A stretch of 64,000 nt of DNA from Bradyrhizobium lupini (GCF_040939785.1 NZ_CP162553.1:124001-188000); one strand, 5' to 3'; shown: positions 1 through 8,585, counted from the stretch's first letter. Numbers and translations are program-made. The notes: a model not told the origin generated them from the letters alone.

Positions 1-2
1 CC

Positions 3-233
3 GAGGGCGTCGCCACCATCATGTACGCGCTGGAGCATCGCCGCGAGCCGGGCGGCCGCTGGTCGTGGCTCCTGATCTCGGGCCTCGTCGACATCGCGAT
101 CTCGTTCATGGTGATCACGGGACTGCCGAGCTCGGCGGAATGGGCGATCGGTATCCTCGTCGGCATCAACCTGCTGTTCGGCGGCGCCACCCTGATCGGC
201 ATGGCGCTGGCGGCACGCAAAAGCAACAGTTGA
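3..233 (+). CDS. HdeD-family (DUF308) membrane protein, C-terminal part
   Basis: The reading frame is open to the left window edge, so only the last 76 or so residues are present and the true start lies outside. The visible part has two hydrophobic segments (around WSWLLISGLVDIAISFMVI and AIGILVGINLLFGGATLIGM) and ends in a short basic tail. The phrase IGILVGINLLFGG is typical of the last helices of HdeD-like proteins, which are small multi-pass inner-membrane proteins linked to acid stress in enterobacteria. The role here is unknown. The family call rests on the C-terminal segment only. Confidence 0.6.
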   Translation, partial: EGVATIMYALEHRREPGGRWSWLLISGLVDIAISFMVITGLPSSAEWAIGILVGINLLFGGATLIGMALAARKSNS

Positions 234-300
234 GGCGCCGCGTGGCCGTCACGTCTATTGGGGGGTGACAAGCCGCCGATCGCACGCTATATGACGGGCG

Positions 301-381
301 ATGATCACCCTCGTCACCAGCTATATTTGGTACTTTAGCTACGACAGCTCGCTGGCGGCAGGAGGATCGCGCTCAATCTGA
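301..381 (+). CDS. Aromatic-rich leader peptide of the DAHP synthase gene (26 aa)
   Basis: This short frame starts with ATG at 301 and stops with TGA at 379-381. Residues 7-14 read SYIWYFSY, so five of seven consecutive codons from 322 to 342 are Tyr, Trp, Tyr, Phe and Tyr. An in-frame stop lies just upstream (292-294), which fixes the start. The ribosome-binding site is weak. The frame sits 86 bases upstream of the DAHP synthase start and ends 24 bases before a terminator hairpin. The layout is that of an attenuation leader peptide: ribosome stalling at aromatic codons when charged tRNAs are scarce would favour readthrough. It is too short for ordinary gene callers. Function is inferred from layout. 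Confidence 0.8.
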   Translation: MITLVTSYIWYFSYDSSLAAGGSRSI

Positions 382-430
382 AACATTGCAGCAAACGTCC
401 GAACAAGCCGCCAGACCTGGCGGCTTTTTT
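352..430 (+). promoter_or_regulatory. Transcription attenuator with antiterminator and terminator upstream of DAHP synthase
   Basis: The 8-mer CTGGCGGC occurs twice, at 352-359 (inside the leader peptide frame) and at 417-424. Both copies are perfectly complementary to GCCGCCAG at 407-414. Pairing 406-413 with 418-425 and the following T run (425-430) makes a Rho-independent terminator. Pairing 352-359 with 407-414 makes a mutually exclusive antiterminator. A further GCCGCC at 272-277 could pair with 354-359 as the early pause hairpin. This matches the classic four-segment arrangement of trp-type attenuators. Folding energies were not computed. Confidence 0.75.
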
Positions 431-467
431 ATTGGCCGGCAGGGTCTCAAAATGACAGGAGCCCGCC

Positions 468-1553
468 GTGCTGAGCACGACCGACGATCTTCGTATCCGC
501 GAACTGAAAGAGCTGAGTACGCCCGAAGAGGTGATGCGGGAAGTCCCGCGCACGCTCACCGCGACGCGCGTGGTGATGGCCGCACGCAACGCCATTCATG
601 CGATTCTCAATGGCCAGGACGACCGGCTTCTGGTCGTGGTCGGCCCCTGCTCGGTGCATGATCCCAGGGCCGCGCTCGAATACGCCGAGCGCCTCGCGAG
701 CTTGCGCGAAGAGCTTGCCGACCAACTCGAGATCGTGATGCGGGTCTATTTCGAGAAGCCGCGCACCACGGTCGGCTGGAAGGGCCTGATCAACGATCCT
801 GATCTGGACGGCAGCTTCGACATCAACAAGGGCCTGCGGCTGGCGCGCAACGTGCTCTCGGCGGTAAATAATGTCGGCCTGCCCGCCGGCACCGAATTCC
901 TCGACATGACGACGCCGCAATACATTGCGGACCTCGTGTCCTGGGCCGCAATCGGCGCGCGCACGACCGAAAGCCAGATCCATCGCGAGTTGGCCTCGGG
1001 GCTGTCCTGCCCGGTCGGGTTCAAGAACGGCACCGACGGCAATGTGCAAATTGCGGCGGACGCTGTGAAGTCGGCCTCGAATCCGCATCATTTCATGGCG
1101 GTGACCAAGCTCGGCCGCTCGGCGATCGCCTCAACCGCGGGCAACGAGGATTGTCACATCATCCTGCGCGGCGGCAGCACGCCGAACTACGATGCGGCAA
1201 GCGTCGCGGCGGCCTGCAACGATCTGGCGAAAGCAAGCGTCGCACCGCTCGTGATGGTCGATGTGAGCCACGCTAATTCGAGCAAGAAGCCGGAAAACCA
1301 GCCGCTCGTGACGGCCGACATCGCCGGGCAAATTTCTGGCGGCGAGAACCGCATCATGGGGGTGATGGTCGAGAGCAATCTCGTCGCCGGACGCCAGGAC
1401 GTGGTGCCGGGCAAGCCGCTCACCTATGGCCAGAGCATCACGGACGGCTGCATCGACTGGGCGACCACGGCAACCGTGCTCAAGCAGCTCGCTGACGCGG
1501 TCGAGATCCGGCGCAACATCAAGCGCGCAGGGCTGCACGAGCGCTCCGCCTGA
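468..1553 (+). CDS. aroG: 3-deoxy-7-phosphoheptulonate synthase (DAHP synthase), type I
   Basis: This enzyme condenses phosphoenolpyruvate with erythrose 4-phosphate, the first step of the shikimate pathway to Phe, Tyr and Trp. At 361 aa it has the length of AroF/AroG/AroH. Visible motifs are VVVGPCSVHDP with the metal-binding cysteine at residue 61, EKPRTTVGWKG for substrate phosphate, GFKNGTDG, and DVSHANSSK with a metal-ligand histidine. The start is GTG at 468, preceded by AGGAG at a good distance. It is expressed through the attenuator described just upstream. A GC-rich terminator follows. Whether the symbol should be aroF, aroG or aroH cannot be decided, since that is set by feedback specificity. 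Confidence 0.93.
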   Translation: MLSTTDDLRIRELKELSTPEEVMREVPRTLTATRVVMAARNAIHAILNGQDDRLLVVVGPCSVHDPRAALEYAERLASLREELADQLEIVMRVYFEKPRTTVGWKGLINDPDLDGSFDINKGLRLARNVLSAVNNVGLPAGTEFLDMTTPQYIADLVSWAAIGARTTESQIHRELASGLSCPVGFKNGTDGNVQIAADAVKSASNPHHFMAVTKLGRSAIASTAGNEDCHIILRGGSTPNYDAASVAAACNDLAKASVAPLVMVDVSHANSSKKPENQPLVTADIAGQISGGENRIMGVMVESNLVAGRQDVVPGKPLTYGQSITDGCIDWATTATVLKQLADAVEIRRNIKRAGLHERSA

Positions 1554-1563
1554 CCAAACGATT

Positions 1564-1599
1564 GCGGGCGGGGTGAGGCTGTCGCACCCTGCCCGCTTT
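1564..1599 (+). terminator. Rho-independent terminator after DAHP synthase
   Basis: GCGGGCGGGGTG (1564-1575) pairs with CACCCTGCCCGC (1585-1596) with a single mismatch, leaving a 9-base loop, followed by TTT. It lies 10 bases after the stop codon of the DAHP synthase gene. Confidence 0.6.
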
Positions 1600-1607
1600 C
1601 CCGGCGC

Positions 1608-1859
1608 CTAGCAGCCGCGGCAGATGCTCTTGATCTTCTTGTCGAGCGCCTGATTTTCCTTGCTGAGGGGATCGTTCGGGTCGCTCAGGTTCTTCTCACT
1701 TGGCACGTCGCCAGCGCGCGGCTGCCGATGACCGACGGGCGCAGGCGGCAAAGAACCCGCCGATTGTCCCGAGGTCGTCGATCCCTTGCTTCCCGTTTGC
1801 GCGAAGCCGGCGCTGCCGAACACCGTCAGAAGCGACAGTGCTAGGATGATGCTTCTCAT
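1608..1859 (-). CDS. Small secreted protein of unknown function (83 aa)
   Basis: The N-terminus MRSIILALSLLTVFGSAGFAQ is a clear Sec signal peptide with cleavage expected after GFA (about residue 20). The mature part is short, polar and rich in Ser, Gly and Pro, and ends in ICRGC with two cysteines near the C-terminus. I recognise no domain. It is convergent with the DAHP synthase gene and not obviously part of an operon. The mature protein probably resides in the periplasm. Confidence 0.6.
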   Translation of the reverse strand: MRSIILALSLLTVFGSAGFAQTGSKGSTTSGQSAGSLPPAPVGHRQPRAGDVPSEKNLSDPNDPLSKENQALDKKIKSICRGC

Positions 1860-1902
1860 TTTGCTTCTCCATTCCTCGGGCCAGCATCTCCATCACGACC
1901 AA

Positions 1903-2996
1903 TCAGGTCTCGGGCGGATAGAGGTGAACGTCGCCGCAATAATCCACGATACGATAGCGCGTTTCCGATGCCGCATCACCCGCATCAGGTGCGGTATTTT
2001 GCATCGGCAACACGTAATTCGGCCCCACCGGCGACTTGCCGGCACCGCCGGGGATGTCGATGACATAGTCGGGCTGACACAGTCCTGACACCCGTCCGCG
2101 CAGCTGCCGCATCAAATGCTGCCCCTCGGCGAGTGTCGTTCGCAGATGCGCCGTGCCGGGCGCGAGATCACCGTGATGCAGATAATAGGGCTTGATCCGG
2201 CATTCGACGAAAGCTCGCATCAAATCCGAAAGAGCGATTGCGTTGTCATTGACGCCGCGCAAAAGCACGGACTGGCTTACCATGGGAATTCCGGCATCGA
2301 CCAGCCGCGCGCAGGCGGCACGCGCGGGCCCCGTCAGTTCGCGCGCATGGTTGGCATGCAGCGCCACCCAGGTGGTGGCGCCTTCGGCCTTGAGCGCCGC
2401 CACCATCTCGTCGCTGATGCGCGCGGGATCGGCCGCCGGCACGCGGGTGTGAAGGCGGATGATCTTGACGTGATCGATTCCGGCCAGATCGGCCATGATC
2501 TCGCCCATCCGCCGAGGCGACAACATCAGGGGATCCCCCCGGTCAGGATCACCTCCCAGATCTCGCTGTGCGCGCGGATGTAGTCGATCGCCGCGCGATA
2601 GGCGGCGTCCGAGAGCGCGTTCTCCTTGCCGGGTCCGACCATCTCGCGGCGGAAGCAGAAGCGGCAATAGACCGCGCAGACGTGAACGAGCTTGAACAGC
2701 ACGCGGTCGGGATAACGATGCACGATCCCGGGAACCGGCGAGTGCGAATGATCGCCGATCGGATCTGCATTCTCGCCCGGCTGCATCTCCAGCTCTGCGG
2801 CAGTCGGAACGAATTGGCGCGCAATGGGATCGTCGGGATCGGACCTGTCGATCAGATCGACCAGCGCCGGCGTGATCGCAACCGCATAGCGTGCGGCAAT
2901 GCGATCGAGCACCGGCAGCGCTGTGGCTGACACCAGCTGCTCGGCCACAAGTTCGGCCGGCTCGCGCAATGTGCGCGCAAGATTGCTCTTCATCAT
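1903..2996 (-). pseudogene. epmB: EF-P beta-lysylation protein EpmB (lysine 2,3-aminomutase family), frameshifted
   Basis: EpmB is a radical-SAM, PLP-dependent aminomutase that turns alpha-lysine into (R)-beta-lysine for attachment to EF-P. The N-terminal half carries the cluster motif CAVYCRFC (CX3CX2C) in the frame starting at 2996. That frame breaks after ILTGG at a run of six G (2535-2540 on the plus strand, as C). The second half continues one frame over with PLMLSPRRMGEIM, where the family has ILTGGDPLML; seven G would restore it. The full product would be 364 aa, normal for the family. The start overlaps the epmA stop by ATGA. It could be a real lesion, a sequencing error in a homopolymer, or minus-one slippage on GGGGGG. 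Confidence 0.85.
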
Positions 2997-4039
2997 GTCT
3001 CGCTCAACGTTTCATTTGCAGGCGGCGTCCACACCACCTGATCAATTCGCGATGCGCCGCTCGCCAGCATTACCAGGCGGTCAGATCCGAGCGCGACGCC
3101 GCTCGCCTCCGGCATCGCCGCGACCGCGGCCAGAAAGTCCTCGTCCAGCGGATAGGCTTCGCAGTAGCGGCGTTGCTTCTCTGCCATGGATTGCGTGAAG
3201 CGCTTGCGCTGCTCCTCGGCGTCGGTCAGTTCGCCAAAACCGTTGGCGAGCTCGACACCGCAGGCATAGACCTCGAACCGCTCGGCGACTCGGGGATCGC
3301 CCGCCTTCACGCGCGCCAGTGCCGCCTCTGGAGATGGGTATTCGAACAGAATGGTCAAACGGCCCTGCCCCAGATGCGGCTCGACATGCTCGACCAGAAC
3401 CTTGCTGAAGATGTCGGACCAGGTGTCATCCTCGGCCACGCGGACCTTGCCGGCAACTGACCGCGCGAGCGCGGCGCGGTCGCCCTCGCCGCCGGAAATG
3501 GTCGCAAGCAGGTCGATTCCCGCAAACTGCTCGAAGGCGCTGGCAACCGTCACAAGCTCCGGCTCGGCGAAAGGATCTGCGGTCCGGCCGCGGAAGGTGA
3601 AGGCGCCGATACCGGTCGCCTGGGCCGCGCGGGCGATGAGGACGACGCAGTCGGCCATGATGGCGTCATAGGGCGCGCCTGCCCGGTACCATTCCAGCAT
3701 GGTGAATTCGGGCAAATGCAGGTCGCCGCGCTCACGGTCCCGGAACACCCGGGCGAACTCGAAAATCCGGGTCTCCCCGGCCGCCAGCAGCTTCTTGCAG
3801 GCGAATTCCGGCGAGGTCCGCAAATATCGGCTCACACGGCTGCCGTCGGGCCGCATGATCTCGGTCCGGGGGGCGTGCAGGTGGGTCTCGTTGCCCGGGG
3901 AGACCTGGAGAACGGAGGTTTCGACCTCGACGAAGCCCTGCTCGACGAAAAATCCCCGTAGAGCCCCAGTGATGGCTCCCCTGGCCTGCAAGAAGGGCCG
4001 GCGGTCGAGATGCCGCGAGGGGGACCAGAACGGCGACAT
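2993..4039 (-). CDS. epmA: EF-P lysine ligase EpmA (GenX/PoxA)
   Basis: EpmA is a class II lysyl-tRNA-synthetase-like enzyme without an anticodon-binding domain. It activates (beta-)lysine and joins it to the conserved lysine of EF-P. The class II motifs are visible: motif 2 as FEFARVFRDRE...HLPEFTMLEWYR, and motif 3 near the C-terminus as GVALGSDRLVMLA. At 348 aa it is slightly longer than E. coli EpmA (325). I chose ATG at 4039 because GGGGA sits about 7 bases upstream; an in-frame ATG at 4075 is possible. The stop overlaps the epmB start, so the two are co-translated. It is divergent from efp, its substrate gene. Confidence 0.92.
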   Translation of the reverse strand: MSPFWSPSRHLDRRPFLQARGAITGALRGFFVEQGFVEVETSVLQVSPGNETHLHAPRTEIMRPDGSRVSRYLRTSPEFACKKLLAAGETRIFEFARVFRDRERGDLHLPEFTMLEWYRAGAPYDAIMADCVVLIARAAQATGIGAFTFRGRTADPFAEPELVTVASAFEQFAGIDLLATISGGEGDRAALARSVAGKVRVAEDDTWSDIFSKVLVEHVEPHLGQGRLTILFEYPSPEAALARVKAGDPRVAERFEVYACGVELANGFGELTDAEEQRKRFTQSMAEKQRRYCEAYPLDEDFLAAVAAMPEASGVALGSDRLVMLASGASRIDQVVWTPPANETLSET

Positions 4040-4219
4040 CGGCTTGTCCCCAGCCATTAACCGGCTGTCCCGCAAGCCAGCAAAATGCTGGCATCCAACG
4101 GCAAAACCAGTATGTTGCGGCCCGAAACGGGTGCCGCGGTCTGATTTGGGGCCCCAGGTCCCCCATCAATTTGACCACGTCCTGGCCCGAGCCGGGCCAA
4201 GCAAGCAGGAAATACAGCT

Positions 4220-4786
4220 TTGAGAGTCATCGCCAGTTCTATTCGCAAGGGCAACGTGATCGAGCAAGACGGCAAGCTATATGTCGTCGTGACCGCCGAG
4301 AACATCCATCCCGGCAAGGGCACCCCGGTCAGCCAGATCGAAATGCGCCGAATCTCGGACGGGGTAAAGATCTCCGAGCGCTACAAGACCACCGATCAGG
4401 TCGAGAAGGCCACAATCGAAGAGCGCAACTACACCTTCCTGTATGAAGATGGTGACGGCTATCACTTCATGAACCCGGAGACCTATGACCAGGTCCAGGT
4501 GTCCAAGGATGTGATCGGCGATGCGGCGGCCTATCTTCAGGAGAGCATGACGGTCAAGCTATCGCTGCACGGTTCCAACCCGGTATCGATCGCCCTGCCG
4601 CAGCGCGTGACGCTGGAAGTGATCGAGACCGAGCCCGTGACCAAGGGGCAGACCGCCTCCTCGTCCTACAAGCCCGCCGTGCTCTCGAATGGCGTTCGCA
4701 CCACGGTGCCGCCGCACATCGCCGTCGGCACCCGAATCGTCGTGATGACCGAAGACGGCTCCTACTCCGAGCGTGCCAAGGACTGA
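4220..4786 (+). CDS. efp: Elongation factor P
   Basis: EF-P binds ribosomes stalled at consecutive prolines and promotes peptide bond formation. The 188-aa protein has the family's three-domain length, and the modification loop [10 protein letters not shown] places the acceptor lysine at residue 33. The C-terminal part ([18 protein letters not shown]) is typical of the OB-fold domains. The start is TTG at 4220, with AGGAAA at 4207-4212. Together with divergent epmA and epmB the locus holds the modified factor and both modification enzymes, although epmB is frameshifted in this sequence. Confidence 0.95.
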   Translation: MRVIASSIRKGNVIEQDGKLYVVVTAENIHPGKGTPVSQIEMRRISDGVKISERYKTTDQVEKATIEERNYTFLYEDGDGYHFMNPETYDQVQVSKDVIGDAAAYLQESMTVKLSLHGSNPVSIALPQRVTLEVIETEPVTKGQTASSSYKPAVLSNGVRTTVPPHIAVGTRIVVMTEDGSYSERAKD

Positions 4787-4829
4787 CGGGACCAAAGCGA
4801 GCGCAACAGGTGCCGCCGGGGGCGAGACA

Positions 4830-6431
4830 GTGGTTGGGAAAAGTTTCCGCTTCGTCTCGCAACTTCTGGCGTCGCTTTCGCTCCTCATTGCCTCTCCACT
4901 TGCTGCGGATGAGTTCCGCAGCCCCTCACTCACGGCGCTGCGCGTCGATTGGCGCGCGGCGCTCGACCAGCTCCGCACCGAAATCAACGTCCATCCCCGG
5001 GCCGCGGAAGACTTCATCTTCGCACCCCGTCGTTCGGTGCCGCGCTACGATCCGCGCGCGATGCCGGCGCTGGTGCAGCTCAACGCGATCTCCTCGCAAT
5101 TCTTCACCGGCATCGCCCGCAGCTCCGTGCCCGTGCTGCTGCCGTTCGACGCTGCCGCGTATCTCGAAGCTCGGCGCAATGGCGCGCCGGCGACCGTCGC
5201 GCTGTCGCGCTACCAGGCTGACTTCAATTCCGTCGACCTGTTCGATGCAGGTCCCGCCGGCTACAGCGCGACCTTTTCGTTCGAGCCTGGTACCGGAGAC
5301 GGCATGCCGAGCCGGGTCTTCGCAAGGCCGGTCGAGGTGCAGATCACGGGCTCGGCGCTGGTCTATGACATTGCCGATCCCTCGGGCGGCAAGGGCGAGC
5401 CGGTCAAACCGCTCGCGGCGCTCTACCCGGACCTGCGCAAGTTCATCCGGGAAGGCTATATGCGCTACGCTTTCACCCGTTTCGGCGTCGCCTATGTGGT
5501 GTCGATCCAATGCCTCGACAGCGTTGCCAAGCCGCGGCGGCTTGCCTGCAAGGAGGCCTATCCGATCGCCGAGCGCTTCCTGAAGGCGCTGCGCGTGGCG
5601 GGCGGCCAGCGCATGCGGCCGCTCACGGACATCGCTTCCAACATTCTCGATCGTCCCACGGTACGCTCCCCGGACTTCACCTACAGGCCGAGCGGCGACA
5701 TCATCCCGAACACCGGCTATCGCAAGCAGGGCGGCCATCCCGACGTGATGGCCTACGCACAGATCCGGTTTCCTCTCGAGAAGGCGCCCGCGTTCGTGCA
5801 CTCGCAATCCTATGCCAAGCGCGACAAGATCGAGAGCACGACCGCCTATCCCTGGCGCGACAATTTCTGCGAATCCCGGAGTTTCGAGGTCTGGCAATGC
5901 GGCGGCGGCTATGGCCATCAGGGCGAGGACATCCGCGCGGCCGAGTGCCCACCGCCTGGTGAAGGCCGCCAAGCCTGTGATCCCAAGCAGCGCGCCGTCG
6001 TCGCCGTGCGGGATGCGAGGGTTATACGCGCTTCCAAGGACCAGGCTGTGACGCTGCAAATCAACAGCCGGAGCGAGCACATTCGCTTCCGCTACATGCA
6101 TATGAACCCGCAGGCGCTGAACGCCGATGGCCTGCTCAATGGCCGCATCGTATCGGAGGGCGAGAAGATCGGCGTGGTCTCGAACTATCTCGACCATCCC
6201 GCCGGCACCTCGATGCACCTGCATTTCGACGTGCAAGTGTTCACCCGCGACGGCTGGATCTGGGTCAGTCCTTACGTCACGCTGGTCTCCGCCTATGAGC
6301 GCCTGATCCACGCCCGCGGCCGCGAGGTCGGCCCGGAGATCGCCGGCACGCCACAGCCTGTGGCGCATGCGCTGCCGGAGGACGTGCTCAAGCCGGACCT
6401 GCGCGAGGGATCGGGCGGCGACGAGAACTAA
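4830..6431 (+). CDS. Secreted M23 (LytM-type) peptidase-domain protein
   Basis: The N-terminus has a hydrophobic signal segment (FRFVSQLLASLSLLIASPLAADE) followed by a long region without a recognised fold. The C-terminal part carries M23 zinc-site elements: GHQGEDIRA near residue 361 and SMHLHFDV near residue 463 when counted from the GTG at 4830. M23 domains cut peptidoglycan cross-links or act as non-catalytic activators. At about 530 aa it is longer than most LytM proteins. The start is uncertain: GTG 4830 follows GGGGGCGAGA, while an ATG at 4773 would overlap efp by 14 bases. It may be read through from efp. Confidence 0.75.
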   Translation: MVGKSFRFVSQLLASLSLLIASPLAADEFRSPSLTALRVDWRAALDQLRTEINVHPRAAEDFIFAPRRSVPRYDPRAMPALVQLNAISSQFFTGIARSSVPVLLPFDAAAYLEARRNGAPATVALSRYQADFNSVDLFDAGPAGYSATFSFEPGTGDGMPSRVFARPVEVQITGSALVYDIADPSGGKGEPVKPLAALYPDLRKFIREGYMRYAFTRFGVAYVVSIQCLDSVAKPRRLACKEAYPIAERFLKALRVAGGQRMRPLTDIASNILDRPTVRSPDFTYRPSGDIIPNTGYRKQGGHPDVMAYAQIRFPLEKAPAFVHSQSYAKRDKIESTTAYPWRDNFCESRSFEVWQCGGGYGHQGEDIRAAECPPPGEGRQACDPKQRAVVAVRDARVIRASKDQAVTLQINSRSEHIRFRYMHMNPQALNADGLLNGRIVSEGEKIGVVSNYLDHPAGTSMHLHFDVQVFTRDGWIWVSPYVTLVSAYERLIHARGREVGPEIAGTPQPVAHALPEDVLKPDLREGSGGDEN

Positions 6432-6514
6432 CGGCTTGCTCCTTCCATTGCCAGGCAGTGCAAAAGCGTGTTGTCGCACACACCGCCCGATGGAAGGCCG
6501 AAGGAACTGGGTTG

Positions 6515-7501
6515 ATGAGTGTCGGACTGATTGGTCTTCTCGACGATATCGCAGCGATCGCAAAGGTGGCGGCAGCCTCGCTCGACGATGTCGCGGGCCA
6601 AACGGCCAAGGCGGGAGCAAAGGCGGCTGGCGTGGTCATCGATGACGCAGCCGTCACGCCGAACTACGTGATCGGCTTTGCCTCGAAACGCGAACTGCCG
6701 ATCGTAGGCAAGATTGCGGTTGGGTCGCTGCGCAATAAATTGCTGATCCTGCTGCCCATTGCCCTGTTGCTTGGTTATTTCCTTCCCGCCGCGGTCACGC
6801 CGCTGCTCATGCTGGGCGGCGCCTTTCTGTGCTATGAGGGCACCGAGAAGGTGCTCGAAGCCGCGATGCCGCATGATGCGCGCCACCACGAAGCCCAGCC
6901 CCAGCCAATTGCATTGAACGCGCGGTCGGTCGAGGACAAGAAAGTCGCAAGCGCCATCAAAACGGATTTCATCCTGTCGGCGGAGATCATGGCGATCACG
7001 CTGGCGGCCGTCCCGGCGGGCAGCATCTGGACCCAGGCGCTCGTGCTCGCACTCGTCGCCATTTTCATCACTGTTGGAGTCTACGGCGTGGTCGCCTTGA
7101 TCGTGAAGGCGGACGATGTCGGCCTGGCCCTTGCGCGGTATGACGGCGCCTCGCTTGTTGGCGGCGCAATCCGATTGCTTGGACGTGCGCTGGTCCGCGG
7201 CATGCCTGTCTTCCTGGCGGTGCTGAGCACCATCGGCACCGCCGCGATGATCTGGGTCGGTGGCGGCATCATCCTGCACGGCATCGAACAATACGGCCCA
7301 CCGGTAGTCGGCCATACGGTTCATGCCGCGACCGAGGCTGCCGCGCACCGCCTTCCCTCCATTGCCGGCACCGTCGGATGGGCGGTCGAGGCAGCCATTT
7401 CAGGCGTTATTGGGCTCCTTGTCGGCGCAGTTGCGATACCGGCCGTCACATACGGTCTTTCACCGCTATGGAAACGTCTGAAGCGATCGCAGCCGACCTG
7501 A
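6515..7501 (+). CDS. DUF808-family inner-membrane protein
   Basis: The N-terminus MSVGLIGLLDDIAAIAKVAA plus the conserved stretch VTPNYVIGFASKRELPIV and LGGAFLCYEGTEKVLE is characteristic of the DUF808 (YedI) family. These are multi-pass inner-membrane proteins of unknown function. Several hydrophobic segments follow, for example LLILLPIALLLGYFLP and LALVAIFITVGVYGVVALIV. The 328-aa length fits the family. I chose ATG 6515 because AAGGAA lies upstream and the family begins at this point; an ATG at 6458 would add 19 residues. Confidence 0.85.
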   Translation: MSVGLIGLLDDIAAIAKVAAASLDDVAGQTAKAGAKAAGVVIDDAAVTPNYVIGFASKRELPIVGKIAVGSLRNKLLILLPIALLLGYFLPAAVTPLLMLGGAFLCYEGTEKVLEAAMPHDARHHEAQPQPIALNARSVEDKKVASAIKTDFILSAEIMAITLAAVPAGSIWTQALVLALVAIFITVGVYGVVALIVKADDVGLALARYDGASLVGGAIRLLGRALVRGMPVFLAVLSTIGTAAMIWVGGGIILHGIEQYGPPVVGHTVHAATEAAAHRLPSIAGTVGWAVEAAISGVIGLLVGAVAIPAVTYGLSPLWKRLKRSQPT

Positions 7502-7531
7502 ACAAAAGCGGCTGCAGATTGCGGGTGCCGG

Positions 7532-8029
7532 CTACTCCAGCAACGTCGTGAGTTGCGCGCCCTCGTCCGCCACGAACACGGCAATCAATTCCGCCGGCTC
7601 CGTGGTGCTGGCATTGGCCGAGACCAGATGCGTCGAGCCGGGCGGCTCGAAGAAGGACTGGCCGACGCCGAACGTCTCGACCGGGCCGCCGCCGAGCTGG
7701 GAGCGGATCTTGCCCTTGGTTATGTAGGCGGTGACGGATCCTGCGTGACGATGCGGCCGCGAGAACCCGCCAGGGCCGTAGAACACGCGCACGATGGTGA
7801 CGCGCTTGCCCGGCACGTTCGGCAGCGCGTAGGAGTCGATCGGCTCGACCTTGTCCAGCGGCGAGCTTTCGGCGGCGGTGGCGCAGAGCGGCGCGAGTGC
7901 GCCGGAAATGGTGTCCATCGTCACCGGCAACGCCTTGCCGATCGCAAGCGCGCACGCAAGCCCGCCGACGACGGCGATCGCCATCGAACGCGATGGCGCC
8001 AATGTGGTGGGCAAACTTACTACCGTCAT
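7532..8029 (-). CDS. Membrane-anchored cupin-domain protein
   Basis: After an N-terminal hydrophobic segment (AIAVVGGLACALAIGKALP) comes a single cupin. The metal-binding first motif is visible as GPGGFSRPHRHAGSVTAYI, and the second region includes FEPPGSTHLVSAN. Enzymatic or sensor roles cannot be separated from sequence alone. The start ATG 8029 has GGGAGA five bases upstream. It lies directly downstream of the AhpD-like gene and is probably co-transcribed with it. A secreted paralogue at 19703-20119 shares ALPNVPGK, YGPGG, IRSQ and SANAS.TEPA.L.AVFV. Confidence 0.75.
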   Translation of the reverse strand: MTVVSLPTTLAPSRSMAIAVVGGLACALAIGKALPVTMDTISGALAPLCATAAESSPLDKVEPIDSYALPNVPGKRVTIVRVFYGPGGFSRPHRHAGSVTAYITKGKIRSQLGGGPVETFGVGQSFFEPPGSTHLVSANASTTEPAELIAVFVADEGAQLTTLLE

Positions 8030-8050
8030 CACGATCTCCCTTCGTTGCAA

Positions 8051-8530
8051 TCAGGATGCCGCCGCATTCGCTGCGACCGGTCGCTTCGCCGGTGTCCAGC
8101 GAAACGCCGCACCGAAACGATTCCAGACGTTGATCGAGGCAACCGCGGAGGTCAGGTACGTCAGTTCGGTCTCGGAGAATTCACGGCTCGCCTCGGCATA
8201 CACGCCCTCGCCGACTCCGTCGGGCAGGCAGGTCAGCGCCTCGGTCCAGGCCAGCGCGGCACGTTCGCGCGCGGAAAAGATCGGCGCCTCGCGCCAGACC
8301 ACGACCAAATTGAGCTTGTCGACGGGCACGCCGATCCGCTCCGAAAGCAGGATGTGATGCTGCACGCAGAAGGCGCAGCCGTTGATCTGCGATGCCCGGA
8401 GCTTGACCAGTTCGAGAAGCTGCTTGTCGAGACCGGCCTTGGCCGCCACCTGGCCGAGCGCCAGCACCAGCTCATACGCATCCGGCGCGATCTTCTTGAA
8501 ATCCTCGTATTCGCTGCGGGCGTGTGACAT
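8051..8530 (-). CDS. AhpD/carboxymuconolactone decarboxylase-family protein
   Basis: This 159-aa protein has the AhpD-like core with the redox pair CAFC in QINGCAFCVQHHIL, followed by histidines that belong to the proton-relay site of alkylhydroperoxidases. The helices EALTCLPDGVGEG and ASINVWNRFGAAF are also typical. Such proteins often reduce peroxides or act in detoxification. ATG 8530 is preceded by AGGTGA at 7 bases. It is the first gene of a two-gene unit with the cupin, and divergent from a MarR regulator, the usual arrangement for a stress-inducible pair. Confidence 0.85.
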   Translation of the reverse strand: MSHARSEYEDFKKIAPDAYELVLALGQVAAKAGLDKQLLELVKLRASQINGCAFCVQHHILLSERIGVPVDKLNLVVVWREAPIFSARERAALAWTEALTCLPDGVGEGVYAEASREFSETELTYLTSAVASINVWNRFGAAFRWTPAKRPVAANAAAS

Positions 8531-8550
8531 TGCCGTTCACCTCGTGGTAT

Positions 8551-8585
8551 TGTAAGACCGCTTACATCTTATAAGAGCACTTACA
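8551..8585. promoter_or_regulatory. Likely MarR operator between ahpD-like and marR-like genes
   Basis: TGTAAG at 8551-8556 and CTTACA at 8561-8566 form a perfect inverted repeat with a 4-base spacer. It is followed by the perfect 10-base palindrome TCTTATAAGA at 8567-8576 and a second CTTACA at 8580-8585 that runs into the ATG of the regulator. Nested palindromes in a short divergent gap fit autoregulation plus control of the ahpD-cupin unit by the adjacent MarR protein. Confidence 0.55.

Noticed and set aside
4926..6620. 564-codon open frame on the minus strand opposite the M23 protein
   Set aside because: It mirrors a well-supported gene, lacks domain motifs and a ribosome-binding site, and is rich in Arg and His, as expected of an antisense frame in high-GC DNA.
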